Positions 11,954-23,738 of a DNA stretch of 64,000 bases are shown piece after piece. The position numbers and the translations under genes were made by a program. The notes beneath the pieces were generated by a model, which made no database searches, was not told the origin of the DNA, and saw only the letters and a list, made by a program, of their open reading frames with translations. Source of the DNA: Rhodeus uyekii (taxonomy: Eukaryota; Chordata; Actinopteri; Cypriniformes; Acheilognathidae); the NCBI GenBank assembly GCA_037043235.1, contig JAWRVZ010000056.1:2625001-2689000 (forward strand), written 5' to 3'. Each line of letters opens with the position of its first letter. Position 1 is the first letter of the stretch.

Positions 11954-14419
11954 TTAATTAACATGTCATGAAATGACTTCTGTAAACTTTATAATTGATG
12001 AAAGTTCTTTCAAAGTGTTTAAAAAATAATAGGAAATAAGGATAAAAATAATTTCCGTTCAGAACTTTCAAAATGGAAATTTAAATACTGTAGGCAAGTT
12101 CACACTTTGTACTTCCTGCTTCATTCTCTAAATCTCAGTGGATAAGAAAGGTTATGACTTGCAAGTCTTATCTTCTTTTTAAACGTCACTGTTGCAGTAA
12201 TTTTAAAAGGTGGGTGTATCTTGCATTCACTCACCTGTAATAACCTCTTCAACAAAGCTTTTTTTTTTTATTTTGTACTATGACTCATATTATGAGAAGC
12301 AATGGATGATGTTAATATACTAATCAGCCCTAGTTCACCTGCCATGGGTTATGTTCATTGCTGACAGCAGTTTAATGCAGGCATCACACACACACACACA
12401 CACACACACGGATCTGGTGGGAGGCAGCGTTTGTGCTCTTAGTAACTGTGTCAGTGGAGCTCACAGCGGTCAAAGGCCAGATAAAATGCTGTAACCTCAT
12501 CATTACAAACCATATTCTCTTTAAAAGTCCTCCTTTTTATATCACATCATGAATATTTCATGCTGTGATATCTGGGCCAATTAGGTGTCATATCCTCTGT
12601 CTGAGAGTTCTTTATCTTTTTCTATTTTCTTCTCATCTCTGCCTGCCGGTAGCTGTATGTAAGAGGCAAGTGTCTCACTCAGTATGTAAAAACACAAAAT
12701 GAGCAGAAAATAACACAAAATCTTCTGCTCTGTATAGAGGGTGTTTAAAGGTGATTTTGAGGTGTCATTATACTAGAAATATCTGAACTTGGAAAATGGC
12801 TCCCACCTGGAAAATTCAAGCTGCTAAAGTGGTATCGCAAGGTGAAAGTCAGATATCAGGTCACAAAAGCACAATTATTAATGTTACACAATAGCATTAC
12901 ACAGGCTAATACACAGGCTCATTCCATATTTCCTTCCTTCTAAACTCCTGTTCTTCCCTTTGCAATTCTACATACAATTATTTAAATTGTTAGTGTTGGG
13001 TGTGAGTCAACCTTATTCGAATTGTCCTATAAGGTTTAGGAGTAGGTATATGGTTATGATAAAATTTTCGAACATGAATGTTGTTCCAGGATCAACAACA
13101 TATGTTGGCTTATATGCTTTTTTGTGCTAAAATTTCATTTAGTAATATCATAACATCAAATATATTATATAATAATAGCAAGGCTAGGTTTGGAAAATGG
13201 AGCACTGTTGATAGCTTCATAACTGGGCAAACTAAACTAGCTACTTGACAGATTAATATATCCAGTGTGGTTTTTTCTGCTTTTGTAAAATCTAGATTAA
13301 TTGAGGACACTTTTTATCAGACCATATGAAACAAGCACAAATTCAAAACCAGATGCTTTGTACATCTAATATTCATTTTTAATAATTTCACAAGTTTGAT
13401 ATTTCCTTGTGTTGGATTGTAGCTTATTATTTGAAAAGGCGTTTTAAAAGTCAGTTTCATTCTTCCTGTTGTTGTTGCAATGATGTTATGGTTTTGTATT
13501 ACGAATATGTGAGAAATGTATATGTTTAAACAAAAACACCTGATATAAAGTATTGATGTGTTTCAAGGAAGTGCAGACAATTTAAATGCTGTGGTGTTAA
13601 TCAGCCTCCTCTACATGCCGAAACAGTAGCTCATTAGGCTGGTAACATTGATATGTACTAACAGATCAAAACAAATTATTCAAAGTGTTGCGTCTATGGA
13701 AGTTCTTTCCACTAGTGGGAAATTTAATACAGGGAGCCGCTTGACATTATTTAGAAGCAATTATTTTAGAAAGCTGCATAAATACCTCTAATTTACTGCT
13801 GAAGGAGGTGTGTTTAAATTGTAAATACACTCCTAAATGATTTCTTTTAAATTGTGCAAGAGACGGCCTTTAAACATTTGCAAAGTCTAGAAGGACCAAA
13901 AGAGTTTATGTCTTATGACGTAAGCTAAAAGGGTCATAGCTCTCAAATATAGTCAAATACTCAAGTATTGTTTACAAAGTTATATGTTTTCTGTGCTTAT
14001 TTCTGAGAAGTCTGTGGTCAGGCAAAAACCTTGGAGATCTTATAATAAATTCCTAAGTTGTAAAATTTTGCTGCAAGATTGAAAGATACACAGATGAACT
14101 ACGCACCGTATATTTAGAAATATTTTGGCAAAACTATACAAATGAACTATCCATTTATTAAAATGAAATAACAATAATAAAACATACTTCTAAACCATTC
14201 ATTAATCTTAGATAATGTTAATTTTGACATTATAACATAATCTTTTAATATTAGTCAATGGTAATTAACCGTAGCCGTGGTGATGACGAGTGGGGGGCAA
14301 TGGTGGACTTTACAGTGATGACTGTGGCGAGGGGGGCATGGTTCAGCGAGGTCTGCAGCGGGAGAGAGAGTCGAGACAAGCAGTGCGTAAGTAGATCAAG
14401 TGCAAATTGACAAACACCT
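11954..14419. other. unassigned AT-rich DNA
   Basis: No gene is seen. A CA microsatellite (12385-12409) lies within a less AT-rich stretch (12350-12660) that could be regulatory. The rest is AT-rich with no recognised transposon ends. Confidence 0.5.
12385..12409. repeat. (CA)n microsatellite
   Basis: About 12 CA dinucleotides. Confidence 0.9.
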
Positions 14420-14746
14420 GAGAGATGGGGAGAGGCTCACGAGTGCAACTGACAGAAGTGAAACGAAACCGAGAGAGAAACGAAAACAAGAGAAAGAGGC
14501 GTGACTCACAGAGAGTGAAGCGTGAGCGCCGAAGGTCATCGTGCTGAGAATCACGGGCTCTTTTATTTCCTCAGACTTGAACAAAAACAAAACAACAACC
14601 AGAACATGCACGTTTGGCGCTCACGCTTCACTCTCTGTGAGCCACACCTCTTTCTCTTGGTTTAGTTTCACTTCTCTGTCGCACTCGTGAGCCTCGCGTT
14701 CTCTGCTTCCGTGGTGTCTCGCCCGGGTCTCTCTCCCCATCTCTCA
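14420..14746. repeat. long inverted repeat, about 90-bp arms
   Basis: The left arm 14439-14530 and right arm 14616-14692 are inverted copies, with a 26-bp perfect core (14505-14530 against 14616-14641) around an 85-bp spacer. A further matching block (ctctccccatctctca) lies outside the right arm at 14730-14745 after an extra 37 bp. The arms are purine-rich on one side and pyrimidine-rich on the other, and the element is far more GC-rich than its surroundings. It could be a foldback element or part of a larger transposon. A pogo-like transposase tail follows about 160 bp downstream. The identity is not recognised. Confidence 0.75.
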
Positions 14747-14904
14747 CTTCCCTTGCTGTTTATATTCGGTCTCTTCGGTCTATTCCCCACTTCCCGGATT
14801 ACACACAAAGTGAATAACCAAAGAGAAAAGGAACGGTAAATATTAATACACTTAGCAACCATAAGACATAAGCAACAAACTATTAGACACCCCATACACA
14901 AGGA

Positions 14905-15295
14905 AGTAAACTTTTAGTAATGCCTTGGATGGAACAGAAGACAACATCTTATTTGACACCAATGAGGTAGAAAGTGAGGACAATGACTGCGTGCATCCGT
15001 CCTTCCTCATTTCTGATAGCAGTGAAGAAGAGAAATTATTACGGTTCGAACAAAAACATTACAGCATTATTTTTTTTACTTTCACCGTTTACTGACTGTT
15101 AATGAGAGTAAAGATAGTTCTTAATATGTTACATGGTTGGCATACAATTGTTCTTAAGCTGCTGTGAACTTTATACAGTTGATATAAAATATTTTACTAC
15201 AGTATTTGGTTCAGAATCTTTTTTTTCTACATTTTCCTCCTTTAAAATTGGGTGCGTCTTATATTCCGGAGCGTCTTATATGGTGGAAAATATGG
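14905..15295 (+). pseudogene. pogo/Tigger-like transposon, 3' end
   Basis: One plus-strand frame from about 14920 encodes an acidic tail ('DGTEDNILFD', 'DSSEEE') of the kind found at the C-terminus of pogo/Tigger-type transposases, ending near 15060. About 200 bp later the terminal sequence 'gcgtcttatattccggagcg' followed by 'tcttatatggtgg' and 'aaaatatgg' matches a well-known pogo-like terminal repeat read inward as 'ccatattttcc...'. A TA (15296-15297) follows. The catalytic domain and left end are missing, unless the inverted repeat just upstream belongs to the same element. Confidence 0.6.
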
Positions 15296-15297
15296 TA

Positions 15298-15549
15298 CGT
15301 TGACAAAGATACTTGCAAATACACAAATACTGTAACAAATGCATTGCTCATATTTAGTTAATGCTACTGTTATGAATACAGATGAGACAGCAGACGGGAG
15401 TGCATGGAGTGGTTGCAGGTGCAGGTGATTGGAGTTTGGTGCTAAGGGTGTGACAGCTACTATTGAGTAATGCATAAAGGGGCCTTACTGTAAAGTGTTA
15501 CCAATAATTATTTTTACACAGTATAGGAAGTATCATGCAAGTCTAAATG

Positions 15550-15623
<74 letters not shown>

Positions 15624-16105
15624 ATGTGGGATTCTGGATGTTAACAGTCAGTGACAGAGGTGGCAGATCTAGGTACTAGACTTAATGCACGGCTCCACAG
15701 CGAACACCCCACCACCCAGGCCTGCTCTGGAAACTGGATCAGGGGAAAGTGTCGCGTTTAATTATTCTCCTTGCTTCAGCTCAGCGTGGAACCATCTGCC
15801 ACTGCGAAATATGACTTTAATAAAGAGAGAATTTTCCAGTGCATAATTTAGTGGTAATGGCCGGACAGTTATGTTACAGTCATACATTAATGCGTGTGAA
15901 ATGCACGCTGAGACGGAGCCAGAGAGGTTTGGAAGGGGTTTTGGTGATGTACTGTGACATCTCACAAACACTGAGATATCATTGACTACATCATTTTGTT
16001 TATGATCAGGCTCCTTGGTAGTGTTACTTATTGTATTTGAATACAGAGTTCAGTGGTAATTTTTGTATGTGTCATTCAACTGGTCTTTTTTTTTTTTTTT
16101 GTAAA
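15298..16105. other. unassigned DNA with microsatellite
   Basis: No gene is seen. It contains a long CA/TA microsatellite (15550-15623), then a more balanced stretch (15640-15960) without recognised repeats. Confidence 0.5.
15550..15623. repeat. (GC)n(CA)n(TA)n compound microsatellite
   Basis: A short GC run, about 30 CA units, then a few TA units. Confidence 0.95.
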
Positions 16106-16606
16106 TTAAAGGAATACAGATTGTAACTATTTTTTTACTCGCTATCATTGTCATTGATTAATAGCAATATACAATCCAACATTTGTTTTTTAATCACCAA
16201 CAATCATCATAAAACCACCTTTAGCATGGTCTCTATGATTTATGTGACGTGTTTCAAGTCTTCCGAAGCCATACAATAATTTTGCATAAGACTGACTAAA
16301 TGATTACATTGTTAAACACACAGAAAATGTTCCCCTCTATTTCAGCTTTCAAATCAAGTTTGGTGTGATGTTTAGTGACAAGATTTTTCTGATGTCTCTG
16401 ACATCCAGCCAACTTGAAATATAGTGGTCATATGGACTCCTTTTATGGTGTTTATTTGTGGAGATTTACATATGTGGTCACTGTGAACATTGCATAAGTC
16501 AAAAATGGCAAACATTCTCATTTTGCCACAGACGAACAGTTTGGCACAACATGAGGCTGAGTAAATGATGACCAAACTTACATTCTCTGGGTGAACTATT
16601 CCTTAA
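16106..16606 (-). repeat. cyprinid dispersed repeat, near full length
   Basis: The right end, read on the minus strand, is 'tttaaggaatagttcaccca' followed by 'atcatttactcagcctcat' and 'gttgtgccaaac'. The left end 'ttaaaggaata' is a short inverted match. This is the same family as the pieces at 4660, 11438 and 47742. The non-coding interior of about 500 bp suggests a nonautonomous DNA element. Confidence 0.65.
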
Positions 16607-18989
16607 ACTATGCTTTAGAAATAGCATGAGACTAATGTTCTGCCTGTTTTGTTTTATTTTTTAAACAAAAGCCTTCACAATCTGTCTGATTAGAGCTCAT
16701 ACCTTGGACAATCTGAAGAGATGATTAAATTCAGTTTCTTCAATCATGTTTTTCATTTATTTCAGACAGTTCCTGGGCCAGATTTGGTTTATTTAAACCT
16801 CACGTGAATAGCACTGATTCCTCAATCAGAACCCCTGCTCTCGACGCCAAACTCAACCTCTTCCCCCCCACCCCAAAAAAGCCACCCCTGTCTCTGAGCT
16901 CCTGTGCCACACCAATGCCTTTACATATTTCACATATCCCTTTTATTGCAAATTATTGAGGTTTTTTATTGCTATTCATAAAAAAGCGTATTTCCCTTTA
17001 TCTGCAATTTACGGTGAAGCTTTTGGCGCAGTTTCCGATACTCAAGTTTTATTTCCTGACATTAGCATGCTATTTTGTGGGAATGAAGGAATTTTTTTCG
17101 CCTGCTATTCACTTGACTGCAAGGACCTTTCAGCTGACGTTGGGGGCGGAGGGACACGTACACAAAGACCAACAGCTGCAGCCACTCCGCGCTCCCGGTA
17201 CCCCCTGTCAGATTCGGGCCTCGGAGCATCGGTAGCCCGGCTCGCTGAAGTGCACGTTTCCATGCAGTGCAGTCATGTCATTCACAAGCGAACAATGCTC
17301 CTTATTAGTTCCTCTCGGTCACAGTTTTGTCACCACCGTGGTGTTGTAGGATGTCTATTGATTAGGCACAAGCACTGAAAATTGTGCTGTTTGACAGGAA
17401 TGTGTTGTTTGTCTTGTGGTGTGTTTTTATAGTGAATTTGCATATAAATGAAACCATATACTAATGTATGCATGTAGACTTGATCTATGTATAAAAGGAT
17501 GCTAGCATGTACAAACGCACACGCAATCAGGATGTGTCATGAACAGGAAGCCAACACATTGTCATTGAAGGTGTGAAGACATGTGAGAAACAATGTGTCA
17601 TGTGATCCCATTTTCAGACTTAACAACGTCTCTCTTTGTTTGGGAACACACTTTAGTTGGTTCACACATCAAGTTTCAAAGGCAAAAAAACCTTCTTGTA
17701 AGGTTTTTAGCGACAAAATCACTGTTCAAGATTTTCTAGTTCAAAATGATTTTCACCCCATATACAAAAAAACCTGCAGAAGACATGCAAGTGTAATGAT
17801 AATGACATTGCAAAATCATACAGTTCACATATAGTTTGGGTCACACGTTTCATGATTTTTTTCATAATTTTTTTCATGATTTTTTTCAACGTAGCTGTAC
17901 AAAGCACCTTACTACTGAATTACTACTGCAGTAAGCTACTGTATTTCACAGTATATTTATTGTACATTTGACATATATATATTTATTTTTTTCCCTTATT
18001 TTTATTTACAGATTTCAGAGAGGAAATACAGAGTGAGAAGAGATTGTTTAATCTTAAGTAGAAACTATTATTAACAACACCAAACAAACAAACAAAAAAA
18101 TAGCTATGGCATGTTTTATATGATATATAGGATCTTATATTTGGTTATTTTGTGGTGTATATGTTCCTCTTTGCGGAGACAGTTCAATAGATGAAGCTGA
18201 AAACCATCTTGCAGTATTATTTTTCATTTGTTAAATGAAGTGAAAGTTAGATTTGTCAATGCTATGATGAACATTTAACTTTATTTTGTATATGACTGTT
18301 TTTTTTAAATAAAATTGAAGGAAAATAAAGTAGAAAATAAAGTAGGAGATGCACCCAAAAACAAATGAACAGATCTGAACATGTTGAACAAAGATATTTT
18401 ATTTGTTATTTTTTATTAGGTGCAACTTTTCAGCCTATTATAGTAATAGGTGTTATTCTGGTAGAGTGCTTTAAGATATTATAGATTATCAAAGATAGAC
18501 AACTTTTTACCTGTGAGTTTTACAGGGTCTAATAGGTGAACAGCAGTCCAGTTTATTGTAAAATCAAAGTATTTTCATCAAGACCGGAATATGACAGTGT
18601 GGCTTTGAACACCACACAACCAATCAGATTGCTCAGAGGTTGATACAAATCCATCTGACATTGGTTTCGGTGTAATTTTCAATGCAGGTAAATGGCACCT
18701 CACCTGATGATAAAAACGGATACAGATATGCCGCTGGCTTTTCTTATGATTCACTTTAAGTCCCTGATCCACTCCAGCCTGTCCTGTAGGCATGTTCAAA
18801 CAGGCGTTCTCAAATCTCTATCCCTGTGGGCCCGGTTCTCTCTCCTTGCCCCTTTGCCCCTAGCCAGCAGCCTCGTAGCACCAGGGAAAGTATCGCTTTA
18901 GCTTAACTGATGAAAGCGGTGCCCCCATCTCATAGCATTAACTTGTTTATCTTTAGCAGAAGCCAAAAAAAAAAAAAACTTTCAAGCTC

Positions 18990-19480
18990 CATTGCTCATT
19001 CTGTGCGAGAGAGATAGACGAAGAGACATGCGAAAACAAAAGGCAGCCACTGAAATTTGCATGGTGCTCAATTATACATTAGCGAACATCACTTGGCAAT
19101 CTGTTCATATCAATTTAATTGGATTTTAATACTGCCTCTGATCTTGTTTTCTAATTAACAGCAGCGGCTGGCAATAAAGCAGAACCATGCACCCAGCAAC
19201 ACCTTTGATCCTGGCCATATGGAGTTCCTTAGAGCTCATTGGAGAAAAAAAAAAATCAGTCACCTAAATATGAGCCCATGACAAGCCCAGTGGAAAGCGG
19301 GTGGGGGTGGATCAGGGCAAGAGCGGGTGCCCGAGAGTGAGACGACGTGTCAGGCTGAAGGCGAGATAAGTGTGACCCCCAGATGGCCGGATATCACTCC
19401 TGCTAACGCTTTCATTGATTAATTTCTCTCCTGATTGGTTGTGATTACTGATAAATAAAACATGATCTCTGAATCTGATG
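18990..19480. other. candidate conserved noncoding element
   Basis: This is a non-repetitive stretch of balanced composition holding homeodomain-type cores such as 'aatttaattgg' and 'ctaattaac'. No coding potential or transposon ends are visible. The call rests only on sequence texture and needs alignment to other fish. Confidence 0.25.
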
Positions 19481-20314
19481 CAAATCAGCTCCTGAGCTTT
19501 AGGGAAATGTTGATTGCTTTTTCAAATCTGTTTATTTCCACCCTTGTTGCCCTTAACTTTGTATTTGACGTGGGACTTTGAGAGTGTGTTTTCATCTCTC
19601 GCTTTCATGCTGGAAGAGCGGAGATTTAAACCCTCAAAGACGGCACGGATAGCGGCGGAAAAGTTCAATGTTTTGACCATCGTTTCTAGGGGAAATCAAA
19701 CATTTTAGCCACTGGAGGAATGTTTGCCGCATTGTAAACACAGCCGCCTAATGCTTTGGTTTGATAATGCAAAACAACATTTGCAAGAGTTTTCCATTCG
19801 ATTCTGTTGTAACGTAATTAATGATATGAGAAGATGTTCATTTTTTTTTGGTACGTTTGTGTCCTTATTTATTATTTGGTTACTTATTTATGTTCTTAGT
19901 CGTGATGATGCTCTATGGCCCTGAAAACGGCTAAATAATGCATAAACAATATAAATTAAAAACAGTTTAATGCTCTAAAACCGATTTCCTGCTAAAATAT
20001 AATTTTCAGTGCCAGATAGTCTTATTCCGTCTTCATTATAGGCCACACAACAAATTTGACGATCCCACAGTCTAATGAGACAATGCTTCATATTAACATG
20101 CTATCAGAATTCATTTACCGCACTCCATCCAAAACATTTTGACAGACCTCATCTAGATATTCTGTCATATTCCAAGCAGCGCCACCTAACGATTCTCAAG
20201 CGCTGCCAATATTCCCTGATGAAGAGAGACAGGGGGAAACGGTTAGGCCCCACCTCACCATTTAGATTCCTAATTGTTATTAATGCTCCTGATCAAAACA
20301 CACTGATCCAGCAA

Positions 20315-20316
<2 letters not shown>

Positions 20317-20348
<32 letters not shown>
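20317..20348. repeat. (TG)n microsatellite
   Basis: About 16 TG dinucleotides. Confidence 0.95.
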
Positions 20349-20349
<1 letters not shown>

Positions 20350-20539
20350 TGGAGAAAAAAAAGGATGCCAATGCTGCAGTCTCGGTTTTTCTTTTCCCCT
20401 CCACCCTCCTCTCTGAAGCAGACAATTGAGGGGGAAAATGACAGAAGAAGAAGAAGGAGGTGGAGAGAGAAATCTGCTGTGCGTCAGACAGTCCATGGAG
20501 GAATTAGAGAGCATGGCTGATTCACCATCCCCTAGAAGC

Positions 20540-20840
20540 GGGGGTGTTAATTTGGAAATCTAGGACTGGTATGTGGAGAATGCTAATTTGTAATTAGGAA
20601 GATTAACTAAATCTGGGGAATAGAGAAGATTATTGACTTATATAATAAAATCAACAATGCTGCCCTGGTTAAATAATCATCGCCTAAAATCACACGTTCC
20701 AAATGCACTGGGCAGGTTACACAGTGTGCCAGCAAGGGAGCTTTGATCCGTACTATCCAAAAATAACAGCGTGAGATAACCGGGGATAATATCTCCATCA
20801 GACCAGACTCGCTAATATCACTAAGTAGATAGCTTGTGAT
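20540..20840. other. candidate conserved noncoding element
   Basis: A complex, repeat-free stretch with several TAAT-type cores ('gctaatttgtaattagg', 'ggttaaataatca', 'cgctaatatcac'). There is no open frame with a domain. Assigned on texture only. Confidence 0.25.
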
Positions 20841-21656
20841 TGGAATGTTATTGTAATTATGGGCGTCAAAATCCGTTCCTTAGTGTACGACTTGAGATTT
20901 TGATCATTACATAGAAATGATAGGTGTCCAACTGTTCAGGATGACAAATTAACACATTTGTGTGTGCAAAGTAGCAATCCTGAAAATGATTGTAAAATAA
21001 ATGTTTGAAAATTTTGGAAATTGCATCAACACAGAAAGGAGAGTAAAGTTATTATCAAAAAGATTATCAGTTTTCAGTTATTGCCCTTCACCGTTGACCT
21101 TTCAGAATGTTATGCAGGTTTAAATGGCATAACATACTGATTTAATATTTATTATGGTTTAATATTATTATTATTATTATTCACTTGTCAATCTAATATG
21201 TACACTATTCATGTAAATAATAATAGAATAATACAAAAAGTTACAAAATACATAGATATTATGAAGTACCAAGTGATTGAGAGTAAACTTATTATGTTTA
21301 CTTGAATTATGTGTAACTCCAACATTATTCTATTAATTTAGTTGTAATTATTGAATTGTTTTATGTAATACATTGTTCCCTTTCAAGGGTACTCGCACTG
21401 CGTTGAACGCTAGGAGAATACCTTGACGATATTCTCGTGAAGCACTTTGTAAACAATCGAACGATCGACCGAGTGTGAGTGACAGCCGCAAGTCAGTGAC
21501 GTCACGAACCAGGGTGATAAAGATGTGCTGGAAACCGGAGACGGTAGCTTTGAGTGTCTTCAGCAAGAATTTTGTGAGAGAATGTGTGTGCTGTTGTCAC
21601 ACTGGTTGTTTGAGTTTCCTTTGACTGAACTATTTCATCGACTAGTTTAAAAGAAA

Positions 21657-22683
21657 ATGGCTCTCCAATTTTACAGAATGGTGAATCAAACATTTGTGCA
21701 GTGCAACAACCACACAATGAGTGACTCATTGTGTGTTTGTTGGGAGTAGAGCATACTTGGTCAGCCTCCGCTGCAGGTGCTCCGCTCCCGCCTGGTGGAC
21801 TTTGATACTGAGTCCACCCAGCCTCACGCTCCCCGGAGGCTCCCGCTGTAGTCGAGGCTCTGCCGCGATCTAGGTCCTGGGGTTCGCAAATGGATCTGAC
21901 AGTGGGGTATGAGACGGGCGGTGCCTCATCTCAGCCCTTACCTGGCAGATCCAGTGCCAGTGCATGCCTGAGGGCGGTTACTTGTGATCAAGCAGAGGCA
22001 CTGGCACTGCAACGATCTATCTCTGAGGAGTTGGACGTTATCAGCGTCAGATGCTGAGAGTGAAGATTCGCAACTTTTATCTCCAGTATATAAGGAGCTT
22101 CTCGATGTAGTGACTCGTTTATTGCCAACGGAACAAAGAGCGTTCGTCCTAAGAAAATAAATAAATTAGACGGACGCGTCCTGCCAGCGCGAGTCCATCC
22201 CCGTGTCAGATTTTTTTCCTGGCCAGCCAACCAGTGTTTTTTTTTTTCTGCAAATAATGTGTATGTGGCTCTGTGGGTGCACGTGACTTTGGTTACAAAA
22301 TATATTTTGTATATATAAAAAAATTCAATAGTAAGAGGCGCAATGCTGAGTCACGAGGCGCTTGCGGGCTACCTCTCCCAATCAGTATTGATGCTGAAAA
22401 CCTCAACACTGTTAAGATGGTCGTCGATAAGTTCTTTATATGAACTTTATATAAGTTCTTATATGTTCTCGTCGAACATCTTTATATGAGATGTTCTAGG
22501 AGGTTGCTAAGCAGCACGTGGCTTTCAGTGTGCTACTGCCTTGTTGCTCTCAAATTAGGGACTATGAGCCAGCCACAGCCCCAGAGCCCAGCCCCGGGGT
22601 GGTCGGGCCGGCACTCCCAGCCTCAGCCTTCTGGTAGGAGGACCGTCATCCTCGCCAAGAAGGCTACATCAAAGAGGTCCTGA
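21657..22683 (+). pseudogene. DIRS gag remnant (N- and C-terminal parts)
   Basis: An ATG at 21657 opens a short frame with cysteine/histidine spacing ('CNNHTMSDSLCVCWE') that recalls the zinc-finger-like start of fish DIRS gag proteins. Frame breaks follow. The gag block 'LSPVYKELLDVVTR' at about 22080-22120 parallels 'SPAYEELVEVVTH' in the copy at 27.5 kb. The C-terminal part (about 22490-22683, 'EVAKQHVAF' then 'RRTVILAKKATSKRS') ends just before the right terminal repeat. The middle and the whole pol region are deleted. Gag packages the element's RNA; this copy cannot make a full protein. Confidence 0.65.
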
Positions 22684-22855
22684 CTGAGGTCCTGACTAAG
22701 GTGTCTATGAGTCAGGTTGCTCTAAGCTACCATCTCTGGTTTCCGCCGCACCATTATCATCCTGGTTCGTGACATCACAGACTTGTGGCTGTCACTCACA
22801 CTCGGTCGATCGTTCGATTGTTTACGTAGTGCTTCACGAGACTATCGTGAAGGTA

Positions 22856-23664
22856 CAGTAGAACCCTGACTTATGAAAATAATCCGTTCCGAGGTTGGCT
22901 TCGTAAGTCGATCTTTTCGTAAGTCGGTCAGGCTTTTACATGTAAATTGCCTAATCCTTTCCAAGACCTACGAAAACACCACATTTAATTTTATAATAAA
23001 GCTATGCTTGTTCAGTATGGTCCCTATGGTTGAAGGGTTACAGCCAAATTCGCTATGGCAGACAAGCACATCCCAGCTTCATACTTCTCAGTTATCTCCC
23101 TTTTCGTCTTCATGGAGAGCATCTGCTTCTTCCCTTTTACTTTCACTTTTATCGTGCTGCATCGCCATTATTTTGTGCCCAGTGAACATTAACTTTTTTT
23201 TAATCACTAGCCATGGATGTGAAGATTGTTCCAAAGCTCTCAGCTCTCAGCAACAATCTTCACATCCATGGCTAGTGATTAGAAAAAAGTTTGTTAACTG
23301 TGCACAAAAGAATGGCGATGCAGCACGATGAAAACAAAACTTAAATGCGAAAGCGCGGACGAACTGTAGCGTTAGGGTAGCAGACTAAAGACGGGAGAGG
23401 AACGCCGCTACACAGAGGCTGGTGGGAGGGATGCTAACCAATAGGAGAGCAGGATGCTGCAGCGTCAGAGCCGGGAGAGACAGCCAATGGAAGAGTGGGA
23501 CGATTGGTGTGGGTTTCTGGGCCAGTGGCGCCTCGGCCGAGATTTTGTTTTTCGCATCTCGATAATTTTTTCGTTACTCGGGTGGAAAAAAAACCCCGAA
23601 ATCTTTTATCGTACGTTTCGTAACTTTTCGTACATAGAGCGTTTCGTAAGTTGGGGTTCTACTG
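22856..23664. mobile_element. pogo/Tigger-like nonautonomous element
   Basis: The terminal inverted repeats 'cagtagaaccctgacttatg' and the complement of 'cagtagaaccccaacttacg' are flanked by TA (22854-22855, 23665-23666), as in the pogo branch of Tc1/mariner. The 809-bp interior codes for no transposase. The right side, read on the minus strand, carries two CCAAT motifs ('ccattggc', 'cctattggtt') and GC-rich sequence like a promoter/5' leader. It sits inside the right terminal repeat of a DIRS derivative, so it inserted later. A long palindrome occupies its middle. Confidence 0.8.
23145..23335. repeat. long palindrome inside the pogo-like element
   Basis: Perfect 29-bp arms (23202-23230 and 23252-23280) face each other across a 21-bp spacer. 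An imperfect match extends outward for another 50 bp or so on each side ('cgtgctgcatcgccatt' with its complement at about 23310-23327). The transcript would fold into a long hairpin. It could reflect an inverted duplication when internal sequence was lost. Confidence 0.85.
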
Positions 23665-23738
23665 TATTCTCGTAGTGTTTGTTGCAGGTTCAAACGCAGG
23701 TAGAAGTTATCTTCAGGGAACTATGATAACCTGAGACG

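Larger units (their letters stand above)
16607..21374. other. unassigned DNA, candidate regulatory stretch
   Basis: No gene is seen. Parts are AT-rich filler. Others (17000-17380, 18990-19480, 20080-20300, 20400-20840) are complex and free of recognised repeats. A small direct repeat of 'tttttttcat' units lies at 17850-17890. A TG microsatellite lies at 20317-20348. The open frames at 16956-17378 and 16969-17235 overlap in two frames and show no domains. Confidence 0.45.
21375..23738 (+). mobile_element. DIRS-type retrotransposon, gag-only derivative
   Basis: The element starts 'gttccctttcaagggtactc' and ends 'gggaactatgataacctgag' plus 'acg'. These are the outer ends seen in the other DIRS copies here. 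An internal inverted repeat (about 21410-21545 against 22745-22850) shares blocks such as 'gtgaagcac', 'aatcgaacgatcgaccgag' and 'gtcacgaacc' with their complements, so both inverted terminal repeats are present. Between them only gag pieces remain. RT, RNase H and YR are gone. A pogo-like element (22856-23664) splits the right terminal repeat. Without its insertion the element is about 1.55 kb. Confidence 0.8.

Noticed and set aside
16956..17378. 140-codon open frame
   Set aside because: No domain, overlaps a second frame, and lies in a stretch better explained as noncoding DNA.
22873..23331. 152-codon open frame
   Set aside because: It lies within the pogo-like element and crosses the palindrome, so it is not a transposase.
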